64,000 nt of DNA from Aplectana chamaeleonis. Lineage: Eukaryota; Nematoda; Chromadorea; Rhabditida; Cosmocercidae. The stretch lies in the NCBI GenBank assembly GCA_029168955.1, contig JAPDOI010000363.1, forward strand, positions 124,001-188,000. Direction: 5' to 3'. Below are positions 31,838 to 43,500 of the stretch, piece by piece (the first letter of the stretch is position 1; each line of letters starts with the position of its first letter). The notes below the pieces were generated by a model. The model saw nothing but the letters and a program-made list of their open reading frames with translations, was not told where the DNA came from and ran no database searches. Both the position numbers and the translations under genes were made by a program.

Positions 31838-33489
31838 GTTTCTGCTCGAACGTTCCTGTACCACCGTGCCGTCTGCCTGGATATCAGGACCCGCGAAATT
31901 GTGGATCATGCAAGTGTCCGCGAATATTTGGTGGCAAATACTGCGAAAAACTACCGGAAGGCACAGCACCTAACTGCAACGGGGCTACTCTCCAGGTAAG
32001 TAAAGAGTGTCAAACCTAATCTTTTCCACAGAATATTTTCGGTCAAAGAAAGCTAGCCTGAGTATTTCACTCTTTCACAGGCTAATTCAACATGGACAAC
32101 TTTGAAGGGCAAAGCAGGCAACCCGGACAGTTATGCACCAGAAACAAACCCCACAGACCGCTTTTGGCACATTACTGTGAGTAGCTTCGAATTTTGTTAG
32201 GAATCAAAGGTTTGGGTTCAAGAAAATGCTTTCCGACTCTATACTTGAAAACCAACTCTTTTGATTCTAGTACAACTTAGGCACCCGCTGGTCGCAAAAT
32301 CCAGGTGCGCTTGAGCTCGCCACCTATTAACTGCATGGAAGGATGTCCATGGCAGTCCATAGAGGTCAACCTTGGAGCATTCGATCTTTACGGAATGATG
32401 TAAGAAAAGCTCACAACTTGAAGGCAGTGTTCACGATAAAGCTCGTTCTTGAGGTCTCGGTGTGAAACACTAAGACCCCCGTCATAGTCGGTGGATCTAC
32501 TGAGTCCCACCGGGTCGATACGCACCGAATTCGTGTGAGACGGGTGCAAAAAAATCAACCCACCGAGTCCGACTGCGACCGTCTGATGCCCACCGCAATC
32601 CCCCCGGTCGATACTGATGGTTCTCATGCGTACAAGGGCGGGGCCAATGCACCAACTGAGTCCGACTGAGTCCCGCTGCGTCCCAACCGAAATCATCCTC
32701 ACCCCACCTGTCCAATGATGATTCTTAAAAATGGTTTACGAGTTGAAGACAAAGACATGTTGAAAACAAGAAAAATCAGCCACCAAACACGTTCCGATTC
32801 ACAGCTGAGGTGATAATCGTCACTATCTATTGCGTGTTTCGCAGAGGAGTTGGTTGGCGTTGGAGCAACCGGATCATTCGGACTCAGCAGGTTTTTCGAC
32901 GAAGTCTGACGGGGGCCTAAGTTGGCAGGTGCTGTAGAGGATAGGGTCGAAGAAAGCAACGAAAACTGGCCAGAAATAACTACAAACGGCTTTGAATGCT
33001 CTCCCAATGCGCCTACCTATCCCGGTCCGCCCCCAATTGGACGAGCTTGTGGCGCCGCACACATTTCGACGGCGAATTGCCAAGCAACTCTGCCGCAGTT
33101 ATCATTATCGATTCGCGCAGATTTCGCAATTAGCGCGCGCTTGCCGAAATCAGCAGGGCCCATGTTTCTCGTCCACGCCCTGTATTTAGAAACCGTTATT
33201 TTGACTTATTCTGAACGTTTTTCTTCCCTGTTTCTTCACTATTACTTACCTTTCGACCAAACAATCCCATTTTTGGGTCGAACCCAAGTGCGATACTCAT
33301 CGTGAACACTGCCTTTAAAACTTCATGAGGTCAGAAGGAGTTTTCTATGTGAACCGATCGCTCCTCTTCAGAATGTGTTGTCAATCGGCTGTTGGGCAGG
33401 AATACACGTCAACCGCCAACTTGGTGGCTATAAGAGGAGCAGTGCGGTACAATCAGCTGACATTCGGACTCGACTACCGTCTGGCCTAA
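31838..33489 (+). pseudogene. EGF-CUB-only duplicate of the astacin gene 2 tail
   Basis: Four exons, 31838-31995, 32081-32176, 32281-32399 and 33372-33489, have lengths identical to gene 2 (158, 96, 119 and 118) with intact splice sites and stop. There is no signal peptide, propeptide or protease exon upstream; the LTR element lies there instead. In the second exon the conserved CUB Cys is Arg (TDRFWHIT against TDCFWHIT in gene 2), which would break a disulfide. It may be transcribed, be spliced onto an upstream gene, or be decaying. I favour a non-functional fragment. Confidence 0.8.
32422..33314. mobile_element. TTAA-type MITE (variant A) with one Harbinger-like insertion
   Basis: This is the counterpart of 24033-25442. 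It starts AGGCAGTGTTCACGAT after TTGA and ends ATCGTGAACACTGCCT before TTAA. The insert at 32474-32917 has TAA flanks. Confidence 0.8.
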
Positions 33490-35872
33490 TTCCCAAAAAC
33501 GACAATTTTGTTAGCTTAATTAATAATAAAAGTTCGAAGTTCTTAGCGTATATCAATCTTTCGGGGAATGCGACACACATTCGACTTCCATTCAGAGTCG
33601 TGGAGGCTTTTGAATGTGTATTCTACCCTATACAACGACTTGGGGGGAGGGGTGGCCAGCTAATGTTTAAGTCAGTGCTTTTATCCTCCCAGACAAGTCT
33701 GGTAGCAATTTACCGAACTCGGAAGGATAGAACTTGGTTGGCCTAGAGCGAGGATCGATCACTCGACCATTTGCGTGACAGTGGCGCCGCTTGCCACTGC
33801 ACTACACGCACCCAAGCGGATCTTGGTGGTATGATGGCGGCATTCTCGCCCGGTTATGGATACCAGTATTAAATGAATAGTCAAACAAATGAATACATAT
33901 TGTTGTTGAAATCGGTTTCGTCAAGCTTAATGCTCTCCTTGAACTTCGACAGGACAAAAACTTGTTGTGAGAGCGTTGCCGCGTGATTAGGGTGCCTGCG
34001 ATTGGCACGGATCACACTGATACTTTGCGTTCCTTATTGTAAGTTGGCACAAACTCTGTGCACACATGTTATGACATATGCGCGCCGAGTTCGCAACAAG
34101 GCACAATAAAAACGCAAAGTATCAGCACTAAACGATTTGTAGGCCTAAAAAGTGCCTTCGCGACGCCCGCTCGACACGCACGCCGACCGCGTGGGCGTAC
34201 AGCCTCATTCAGACACATAATTTCTTTCAAACTGACGCTCATGGTTAGCGACGACTTATACGTTTTTTAAGCAGCATAATGCTCCGAGTCGATAAATTTC
34301 CATCTTTTTTGGAGGCAACACGTAAACCCTACTAATTCCCGCTACTTCCGCAATTTTTTTCGGTTTCCTTTTTTATTTTTCGGAAACCAAAGACCCAAAA
34401 ACCTGCAGGAATCAGAATCCGAAAAATGGAATACCGCTTATCCTTAGTCTTCACTTACTGAATGTAAGGATTTTTAACGACGCAATGAATTAAGGTATTC
34501 GAGATGATCGATTTTCTGGCCTAATTTAACGATCCGAGATTTTTTCGCAAAAGCGACATGCTTCATTCCGCTAAAAATCGCAAAATCTATGGAGCTCGAC
34601 CGTTCCCCCCCCCCCCCTGCTGCATGCCCGAGAACTGCACCGCCAGGCATAAAAATGAGAACTGAAATAATAAACTTTTTATCCTTAACGACATAAACAG
34701 AACATGAACAATCTCGAATTGAGCAACAATAAACAGCAACATTCACCACAACATTTCACTTTGAACTACTTTACAGGATCGAATTGCGGCCGATATAGCG
34801 CCGCATGAGCTCCGCGTCGTGTTGCGTAACGTCGGCATGGATCCTGAAGACACTTCGCGTTCACTGTTGAAGGTTGGCGCAAACTTGATGCCATATGCTA
34901 TAATATAGGTGCATCGATTTTGCGCCAATCTCCAATGGAAACGCAATGTCTCTTCAGGATCCATGCCGATGTTACACTAAACCAGCTCCTATGAATATAT
35001 GTATATCACAGCTACCGCTCTATGTCCCTCTTCCCAGGTGGTACCCTAGTAGAACGCTTCGACAATTAAGACTATTATGCGCCAGGAATATTCAGAAAGA
35101 ACAACATTGAGAACCTACACGAAATCTCACATGTCGTAGCTCAGCAGAGAATGTATATTCCATTAAACAATTTTTACAGCTCACAATACAGCTTTTGTTT
35201 CCTATTTAAGAGTGAACAGCAAAAGTCAATTAAGGAACATTCATAACTTACCAAGCTAAACATCTTGAGGAAGAAACAAAGACACAAGAAGCATCACACG
35301 GACAACTTTGTGGCAAGATATGATTTCAACAGGTATACACAGTCACACGAAGCAGGCACATGACAGCAATAAATTATATAATCTAACAAACCATAGCACT
35401 ATTCTCTAATATAATCTTCAAATACAGACGTATGCAATAGGCTGTTGACCGATTCTTCCGCGAGAACCTCAGACTGGTGGAGAGCAACATGCAAAGCACG
35501 CAGTACCCGTCGCACTACCCGTAGTTGTTTCACAAAACTAAAATGTTTATATGTGTAAGTTTGTGTTTAAAACGCACATCTGCTTATACAGACCAGACTG
35601 AAGCGGTAACTAGCAGTAGGGAGACTCACGCTCCACGTCACTCGTGGATTGGGGTAGACCCGCTCTTCGTCCCTTGCTCAAGGACGGGGAGCGGTTCTTC
35701 CCCTATCCATAGACCCCCTCCAGCCTTGGGGCGATACCCTTGGCAGCCTTAGTTATCCTCCAGGTGTATTCTCTGGATGGTGGCTCGAAATCACCCTCCG
35801 AAGTCAGTATCGAAGCGCCAAATGAGCAATCAGAAAGACAATAAGCATTATATTATCAGTGATAAGACTGTG

Positions 35873-36640
35873 CCGGCGGAGAGCCGGTGCACCGGCAACA
35901 GTGCCGGTGCATCGGCACATAGCCGGCCGACAGCCAGCGCTGGCGCAATGGGCCGCTACACCGGCTATCCGACGGCAATTTGATAAAGGGGTGGGTTCGC
36001 CGGGGCTCCGATCCTCTGATCTCCTGAACAGGTCAGCCAGTCTAGTCGGTCAATTGAATCAGCCAGCAGGTCGGAGTAAGCCGGGTTAGTGAGTAAATCA
36101 ATCCCGGCCAGTCGTTCACAGAGCCAAGCGATAAGTGCGTCAGTCCAGTCAGTCCAGGGAGTGAGCACAATCTCAAAGTTCAGTCAATGGGTCCAGTGAG
36201 CCGATCCTCCAGTCAGTAAGCCTTGTTCAGTCAGTCCATCAATCGGTCAGTCAGTTATCGAGCCGTCAATTGGTCAGTCTCGTTCAGTCAGTCGAACAGT
36301 CAGTCCGCCAGCCATCGAGTCAGTCGATCAGTCAGCCAGTTAGCCATTCAAACAATAAGTCAGTCAGACAATCGGTAGCTCAATCAAAAAGTTCAGATGG
36401 CTATTCGAACACTTAGACTACTAGTTAATCAGTCCAGTTAGTCAAAAAATCAGTAGGCTACTAGTCACTTCAGTCACTCCACCGGTGAGTCTAGTCACTC
36501 AGTCGATCAGCCAGAAGACTGTCAATCCATCAGTCGATAGGTCCTCTCAGTCAAGCACTCATTTCCTCAGTCAACGATGCAATTGCTCTTTGAAACAGTC
36601 GACCAGTTCGGTCTAGTCAATCAGTCAGTCACTATCTCAG
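35873..36640. repeat. GCCGG-rich stretch and degenerate CAGT-tetramer array
   Basis: 35873-35970 repeats GCCGGTGC-like words. From about 36010 to 36640 the sequence is dominated by diverged CAGT/GTCA tetramers (TCAGTCAGTC repeatedly), with no open frame of note. Confidence 0.75.
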
Positions 36641-37260
36641 AAAGTCGTGGGGTAGTACATCGGCACAATAGGGGTTGCAGACCGGTATAAAGGTATTAGC
36701 AGCACTCCTGCCGCAGCCTGCTAGCAGGAGCTCCTGCTGCTTGAGCTGGAATACATACCCTTTGTTTACCATGGTAAGCGTGAGATCGGCAGGAGGGGTT
36801 GTACCCCAGCATACGTAGGCAGCCCGTTCTCGTAGTGTCTGCTGACACTCTCCTCCATTGATTTGTCTGATACGAATGGACATTGCAGCATCTACTTGTA
36901 CAACGGCGGCGAGTATATAATGCGGTCAGTTTCGCTTAGGGGGAGTCGGCCATTCGAAGCCGGTCTGAGAAGGTCACCCTGCGTCACTCTCGAGACGTTA
37001 ATTTTGGACGCTGAGAGGATCGCCTGCGTAGCCCATCGCAAAGGGAGCCTCCTCGTTGTGGACTGTAGCGAAGATAATATCTTTGTTTCGGACCGCGGCG
37101 AGGTCGGCCTCCATGCTGCTGGCCGTGGTTTGCGGAACAGGTTGTCGATAACGAGGGGTTGAACGCCAGCATGCGTTAGCAGCAGCTCCTGCTCAGAACG
37201 AGGGGTTGTATCGGATGTTTCCCATGGAATACAACCCCTTTTGTGCGGAGGTACAACCCC
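36641..37260. repeat. Unclassified repeat with AGGGGTTGTA motifs
   Basis: AGGGGTTG occurs at least four times, and CCTGCTGC-like and GCAGCAGCTCCTGCT words recur in both orientations. This suggests a foldback-type element. I could not define its ends. A poly-C run lies at 37257-37269. Confidence 0.35.
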
Positions 37261-37287
37261 CCCCCCCCCGAATGTCTGAAACGTTGG

Positions 37288-37363
37288 ATGGTCAGTCAGT
37301 CAGTCAGTCAGTCATTCGTTCGTTCATTCATTCATTCATTCATTCATTCATTCATTCATCCTT
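37288..37363. repeat. Microsatellite (GTCA)n then (CATT)n
   Basis: About five CAGT units are followed by about ten CATT/CGTT units. Confidence 0.9.
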
Positions 37364-37507
37364 ATAGGATTGGTCAGTCGGGCAAGCAGTCAGCCAATCA
37401 TAATGCGCGCACATTGAAACACAGTATGCCCAAACTTTCTAAAGCGTTCCTTTCGATGACAATCGCATGCAGCCAAAATTAACATGATAGATCACAGAAA
37501 AACTTAC

Positions 37508-40500
37508 TATTGCAGCTTTGCTTCATGCAGTTTCCGAAGAGAGCTTTCCCTAATCCGATGAATGGCACGTAACAACTTCTCTTGTCTCTTGCGAAGGCGA
37601 CGGCGATTACTGTGAAAATTCATAACGATCAATGTACTATATGCACTGAGAAAGCAACTTTGTAAACCCACTACGAAGCGCACACTCGGCCACAATTCGT
37701 TAATGCCATCTTCCACCGTAATCTAGCTGAACAGTGGGAGAGCACGAACGAAAGCAGATTGGGCTGGGAGAAGGGTAAAGCTTCTGGAAACTTCCAACTG
37801 ATATCGGTTCTGAAAAGGAATGACACACCTCAGGTTGTGGAAAAATTGACTTCAAACACGGAATTCAACTCACTGGTTCGCCAAGAAAATCACAACCGCC
37901 GGTATGCGCTCAAAATTAAAGTTATATGGAAGCTCATTTCGAGTCGAATCAATGCTAAATGGAAACATATAGAACAAATACGCACCAGAAATAAGAACAT
38001 TAGAAGTAAGCTCAGCTACCTAGTAAGCTTAACAAGCACAAATACTAGAATAGGTCAACTGTGACAGAAAAAGCATGCTAGTGCGAATACTTACACGTAG
38101 AACTTTATAAGCTCCGACGACGACGAGAAGTAGTTAGCAGTCTCATGATAGATATGCATTGCACTCATAGAAGGTGAATGCCACGCACCTCCAGAGAAGA
38201 ACACCACAACGTCATGGGCTGTGTTGTGCTTAAAATTACTTGCTTAGACCGCCACTTTGAAAACCCTCCGAGACGAGAGAATCTCGATGATTTTCTCAGA
38301 CCCTTTGAGTGACAACGGTACCAACCAACCCTGCTCTCAATAAGGTTATGGAACGTCTGCTGAGTTAGCCGTTCCAGGACTTGCTCGTCCTTGATACGTA
38401 TGTGCACTGGCTCCACATCAGTTGTGATGTCGAATCTAGAAAACACAGCAGTGGGCTAGAAGACATTCAACATGACAAGACGAAGGTTGCGACCACTTAC
38501 CTCGCTTCACTATCCTCTTCGCTCATCAGATGATCGTAGATCAAATGCGAATGGTAGTCATGGATGAATTCACGCACACGCTTTCTGGATAAGAAAAATT
38601 TAGCAAGGCGAACTCAGAAGTGCCTGCGGGAACCTACTGTGAATATCGCCCTTCCATCACAGAGAATAACTCCCGACTGGCGTCGATGGCGATGACGACT
38701 GGCAGCTATAATGGAAATCGTATTCTAGACAATTTCCTCGAAAGATTCCTTATAATTCAATCAATCAATCATGCATTCAATGATAAAAACAAGGCTTAAG
38801 ACCACAAACTCGCCTGCGCTTTTTTCAATCCCCACTTGTTCAAAAAATACGGGTACTGCAGCGAGTCGAGGACGGCAAACTTCAGCGTATCGTTCTCCTG
38901 CATAAGAAACTGGACGTTTCGAATGGAGATTTCTGACAGAGTATGTACACTCCTTCTAAGATAAGGGTTACACAGCGAAATGCAGAAATACGCCGTCACA
39001 ACATGCAACGCGCGGTTCATTGCAAGTTTCCCTTGGATCCCTGGATTTGCGTAATTTCTACATATCACACCCTCGCTTAGAAAAGGAGTGTTCATAGCTC
39101 GATAGCCATCAAAAACCAACCGAGTCCAATAAAACTCAACTAACCACATTTTCTCTACAACCCATTCCTTGAATGGATGTTCCCTCGTCTGGCTCCGGTT
39201 CGTCAAAGAGACCAAGAGTCTTAAACATCAATCAACTACTTGAAATTCTTCAAATAAAAAACCGAAGAAATAACGGGATAAACCTCATTGATCGCAGGGT
39301 ACTTCATATATGCGTACAGTCGGCCTCGCATGCATGAGTCAGCAAGTCTTAGCTCTCGATCGTACCTTCTTCTCCGTCCTTAACACTTTAGATGTGTTAG
39401 TGACCAGCATGAGCCGGAATCGTTTTTGAGGCTAGGTTCTAATTCGAATTTACTACAGTCTCGATAGCCCACCTATCATCTTTTGTTCAGCCGTTAGCTC
39501 TGGTTCGGAGAACTCCTCATAATGAGAGCAGCATCGGGCTAACACGGTATCTGCAAATACCTAAATAACTTGTAATTTGTTTAGCTTGGTCACAGAATAG
39601 TATCCTTCTCAAGTCTTTTGATGTTTTTGAATAGTTAATGCCTTTTCACGGCATGGTATGATATTTTCTCGAGCCCTTCTCTGGATTACATTCTCTAAAC
39701 AAAGGTCTGTCGAAAATCAACCTCGCTTTCGAAAAAAAAACAGAAATTATCCTCTCTAACAATCTTCTAAAGTAGTCGCATGGATGGACGGTAGAGCGGT
39801 TACTGTGCGGCGGAACAGCAAAGGGATTTGAAATTTTCCCAATATCAGGAAATCGAAATGAAGATAATATTTTCGGCCGAAATTGAATAACACTCCGCGA
39901 AACTCGTCAGTACAAATGGAGCGTAAAATTCAAAAAAGTGAAGGTTACATTTTTTTTAAATTCATGTCAAATATTGTCAGTAATGACTCAATCCAAGGAA
40001 AAGGGGCGCAGAATTTTTCGGCATTTTTTATAAATTTTGACCACCAAAAACATTTTGCATAAAACACGCAATTAACTCTAGAGCACGTCGTCTAGTCTGG
40101 GAAGCGTGAGTAGCGAGTAGACAAGGTCTGACGGAGCACGATGCTAACGCCCCCTATAGTGAGCATACAGTCCATGTGATGGTTTGCAGCAAGATCAACA
40201 CTGCCGAAAACCGCAGAAGACGCCTGATCTTCGCTCTAATTCACAACGAGCAAGCTGACGACTGCAGTTTGAACAACACTTATGGCAAAGACCGGCAGTC
40301 AGGCTTGGGGCAGTACGATCTTCAGGAGAGCTGCGGCCAGCCAGCACCCCTTCCATGACGAAAACCCTCTCCGCGGAGGAATTGACGTCGGTTTGCACGG
40401 AGGTGGTCTTCATTCCTTCACACTGCCCATCGCCGCTGGTGTCCCTCAATGAGGAGTTGTATCGCCTGCACTTTTCAGTTTCTATCTAGATGATCTGCCC

Positions 40501-43500
40501 GTTCCCCCTCAAGACATCAAGGTCGTTGCATACGCGGATGAAATTACTATTCTGTGCCGAGATCACGACATTAAGGTAGCCGCCAGCAAAAACAATGACT
40601 ACTTGATCGAGTTGAAATGTTTCTTCGATCGCAAAATGCTCATAGACTCTGCCTCCAAATCATCCGTCACCGTCTTTTCCACTGATAAAGCAGAGCACAG
40701 TTCCCATCCTATGGTGAAATGGAACGAAACTCAATTGCAGGCCACCCGATTCCCCCAACTACCATGTTGTCCAATAATTCTTGTCCGAAAATTTCACCAT
40801 TTTAATTTTTTTTTCAAGTTTATTGAAAAACAAGTCTAATCAACAATATAATCACCACAGTTATCCACAACTATGGCCCATCGATTGGGCAGGTGGCCGA
40901 TGCCCTTCGCCCGGAACTCCGGGGGCTGCGACTCGAAGAAGTCCGCGATGTCCGATTTGAGGTTGTCGTAGTTGGTGAATTTTCTTCCGGCCAAATGGTG
41001 CTTCAGTGGGCGGAACAAGTGGTAGTCGGAGGGGGCGAGGTACGGGGAATACGGCGGATGGGCAACCGTCTCCCAGCCGAGCGCCGCCAACTTCTGCTGG
41101 GTCTCCTTCGCCACGTGGGGGCGCGCGTTGTCGTGCAGCAGGTGGACCGAGGCCCGTCGGGGACGCTTTTCTCGGATGGCGGCGGCTAGCTTCTCGAGCT
41201 GATCGGTGTAGATGGTAGCGGTGACCGTCCTGCCTTGCGGGAGCAGCTCGAAGTACAGCATGCCCTTGGTGTCCCACCAGCAGCAGAGCATGATCTTCAG
41301 CGGGTGCAGGTCGGTTTTCGGCGTCGTCGGCGGCTCTTCTCCGCGCGGGATCCAGACGGCACGGCGGGCGACGTTGTCGTAGTGGACCCAGCTCCCATCC
41401 CCAGTGACCAGGTCCTCGAGAAATTCCTTGCTATGCGGACAAAGGAGGAGGGACTGGCAAACGGCCACGCGGCTCTGCTTGTTGGCGTCAGTCAGACGGT
41501 GGGGCATCCAACGGGCCAGAACTTTGTGGTAGCCGAGTAAGTTGAGTCGATTGAGGATGGTGGACTTGCTGCAGCCGAGCGTCGTCGCCAGTTTACGGGT
41601 GGTGGCTATCGGCTTCTCCTTGATACAGCGACGGACTTCGTCATCATCCACCGTAGAAGGCATCCCGCTGTGCTCCCTGTCCTCGAGGCTCGTGTCGCCG
41701 CTCTCGAAACGATTGAACCAGCGGCTGACTGTGCGTTGGGACATTGCATCCTCCTTGCACGCTCTGCAGATGTTGGCGACCGCGGTGCCCGTGTCATTGC
41801 CCAGCAGCCACTCGTAGTACACGAACGTACGAATTCGACCTTGATCCATTTTAGCTTGTTCTTGTAGCTAGACGCGGCGACTGCGCCTTATATACCCCTA
41901 GCGTAGAACTTTGGAGAACCCTCTAGAAGGTTCTTACACTTGCCTGATATTATAACACTTCTAAGGAAAATTATAGAATTTTGAAAATTTTCGGACAGGA
42001 ATTATTGGACGGCCTGGTACTTGGACTCGTGTTGGATCCTTCATTGAAGTTCCATAAGAACACTGAGCAGAAGCAAGTGGCAGTGAAAACAAGACTCAAC
42101 GTCCTGCGTGCTCTCGGTGGAACGTCCTGGGGATGCAATAAAGAAACGATCCTGACCACGTATAAGGCTATTGTGCAACCCGCCTTGGAGTATGCTGCGC
42201 CAGTCTGGCAGCACATCGTGTCGGACTGATCTTAGTCCAAGCTGCAGCGCGTCCAAAATTGCGCTCTGCGAATTGCAACTTGCTGTTCTAAAAACTCTCC
42301 GATTGAGCACTTACACGCCGAAGCTCGCATATTGCCTGTTAGAGACCACTGCCAACTCCAGGCGCAACAAATGTACATTAACATCGAGAAGCAGCCGAAT
42401 CATCCATCGCGAAGAGTACTAAACCCGGTGAGAGAGAGAGAGATGTATCAGAAAGCCTTTCGCCGATGCTCCGTCGAAAGTAGATGTGCAGAGATGGACC
42501 GAAGCACAACAAAAACGCCTCCGTCTCTTGCGCGCGGAGCATACCCGAATCGTGAAGGAACAGTTGAGCAGAGTTGCCATAAACCCCATCCTGGGAGTCA
42601 CACCTCCAAAGGTCAGCGAGACAGAGATGGAACTTGGCAGGCGTGCCAGGTGCACCCTTGCATCGTTATGCTGTGGACACTCCCCCATGCTTATGTCATA
42701 TTTGCATAAGATTGATAACAGCAAACCTGATGAGTGCCCTGATTGCGGTAGTCACGGGCATACTACTGCGCACCTGTTCAATTGCCCGAAGAGACCGACT
42801 ACATTAACGACAATGGATCTGTGGACGAAGGCTACGCTAGTGGCCGAGTTTCTGAACCTATGACGGAACCCTCTCTAAGGCTGCAAAGAAGAAGAATTCA
42901 GACCTGGGGCGACTAAGTGATGTCCTGCCCATGACATATCCCTAGAAACTACAATGTAAACTGCTATTCTGAACCAGGTTTCAGCCAGCAGTTCAGTTGT
43001 TTTGCAGCTTCTCAGCTAGTTGTGCTCAGCAACAAACCCACTTTTCGCGAGAGGACTGATAACTTCTCACACTCACTCCAAGAATCGCCATTCTCTCATA
43101 TCCGTCTCATCAGTTCTACACAGAGCCCAACATTGGAGAACAGAGAAACTTGCTTGCATCTAAGCTTCCATTTCGTACTGCTACACACTCCTTAGTCGCG
43201 ACCAGCACCTGCTCTGTCCAATGACTTCGACGTCGACGCGATCCCTCTTGTTCATCGCCTCCTGATGTAGCGTCTTTCTTCTCCTCGTCTTCCCAGTGAT
43301 ACTTCGCTGAAGAAGCACATGCCATATTCCAGTACACAGACTGCAGCAGTGATCGGCAGCAGGAGTCCATCTTCAAATATGTGTTGCAGTTAAAGTCCAC
43401 GGCACCGTAAAAAGGCGGTGGTGCGGTTGCTTATTTTCTATACCAAGGAAAAGCGTTCAAGCGTAGTCGGAGGTTTGCAAAATGCTATGAGTAGTAAGAA

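Larger units (their letters stand above)
31690..35872. repeat. Segmental duplication, copy 2
   Basis: It is colinear with 23300-27957 from GCGCGAAGTTTGAACAC to GTGATAAGACTGTGCCG, then diverges into a GCCGG-rich stretch. Copy 2 starts in the intron before the EGF exon, so it carries no catalytic exons. Confidence 0.9.
40371..42863 (+). pseudogene. LINE reverse-transcriptase remnant split by a mariner
   Basis: It is read in pieces on the plus strand. An RT motif VPQ-stop-GVVSPALFSFYLDDLP is at about 40439-40500. KVVAYADEITIL follows, where the catalytic YADD is changed to YADE. The frame then continues through the mariner site (PQL / LGLVLDPSLKFHKN) to AIVQPALEYAAPVWQH, two stops, and a C-terminal part with LGRRARC-LASL-CGHSPMLMSYLHKID and a CPDC-H-H-C zinc motif, ending at 42863. 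Stops and a frameshift make it inactive. It is antisense inside a TXNDC11-like intron. A related copy is at 56942-57900 (-). Confidence 0.75.

Noticed and set aside
36010..37363. CRISPR-like regular repeats
   Set aside because: They are tetranucleotide (CAGT/CATT) arrays without spacers, in a nematode genome.
38229..38330. Frameshift and in-frame TAA in the TXNDC11-like gene
   Set aside because: A short intron with donor GTTGGT after 38330 and acceptor TTTTAAG before 38228 removes both. It joins LIESR to HNTAHDVVVFF in phase and matches the family spacing.
40893..41867. Plus-strand frames of 60-100 codons
   Set aside because: Antisense shadows of the GC-rich mariner transposase.
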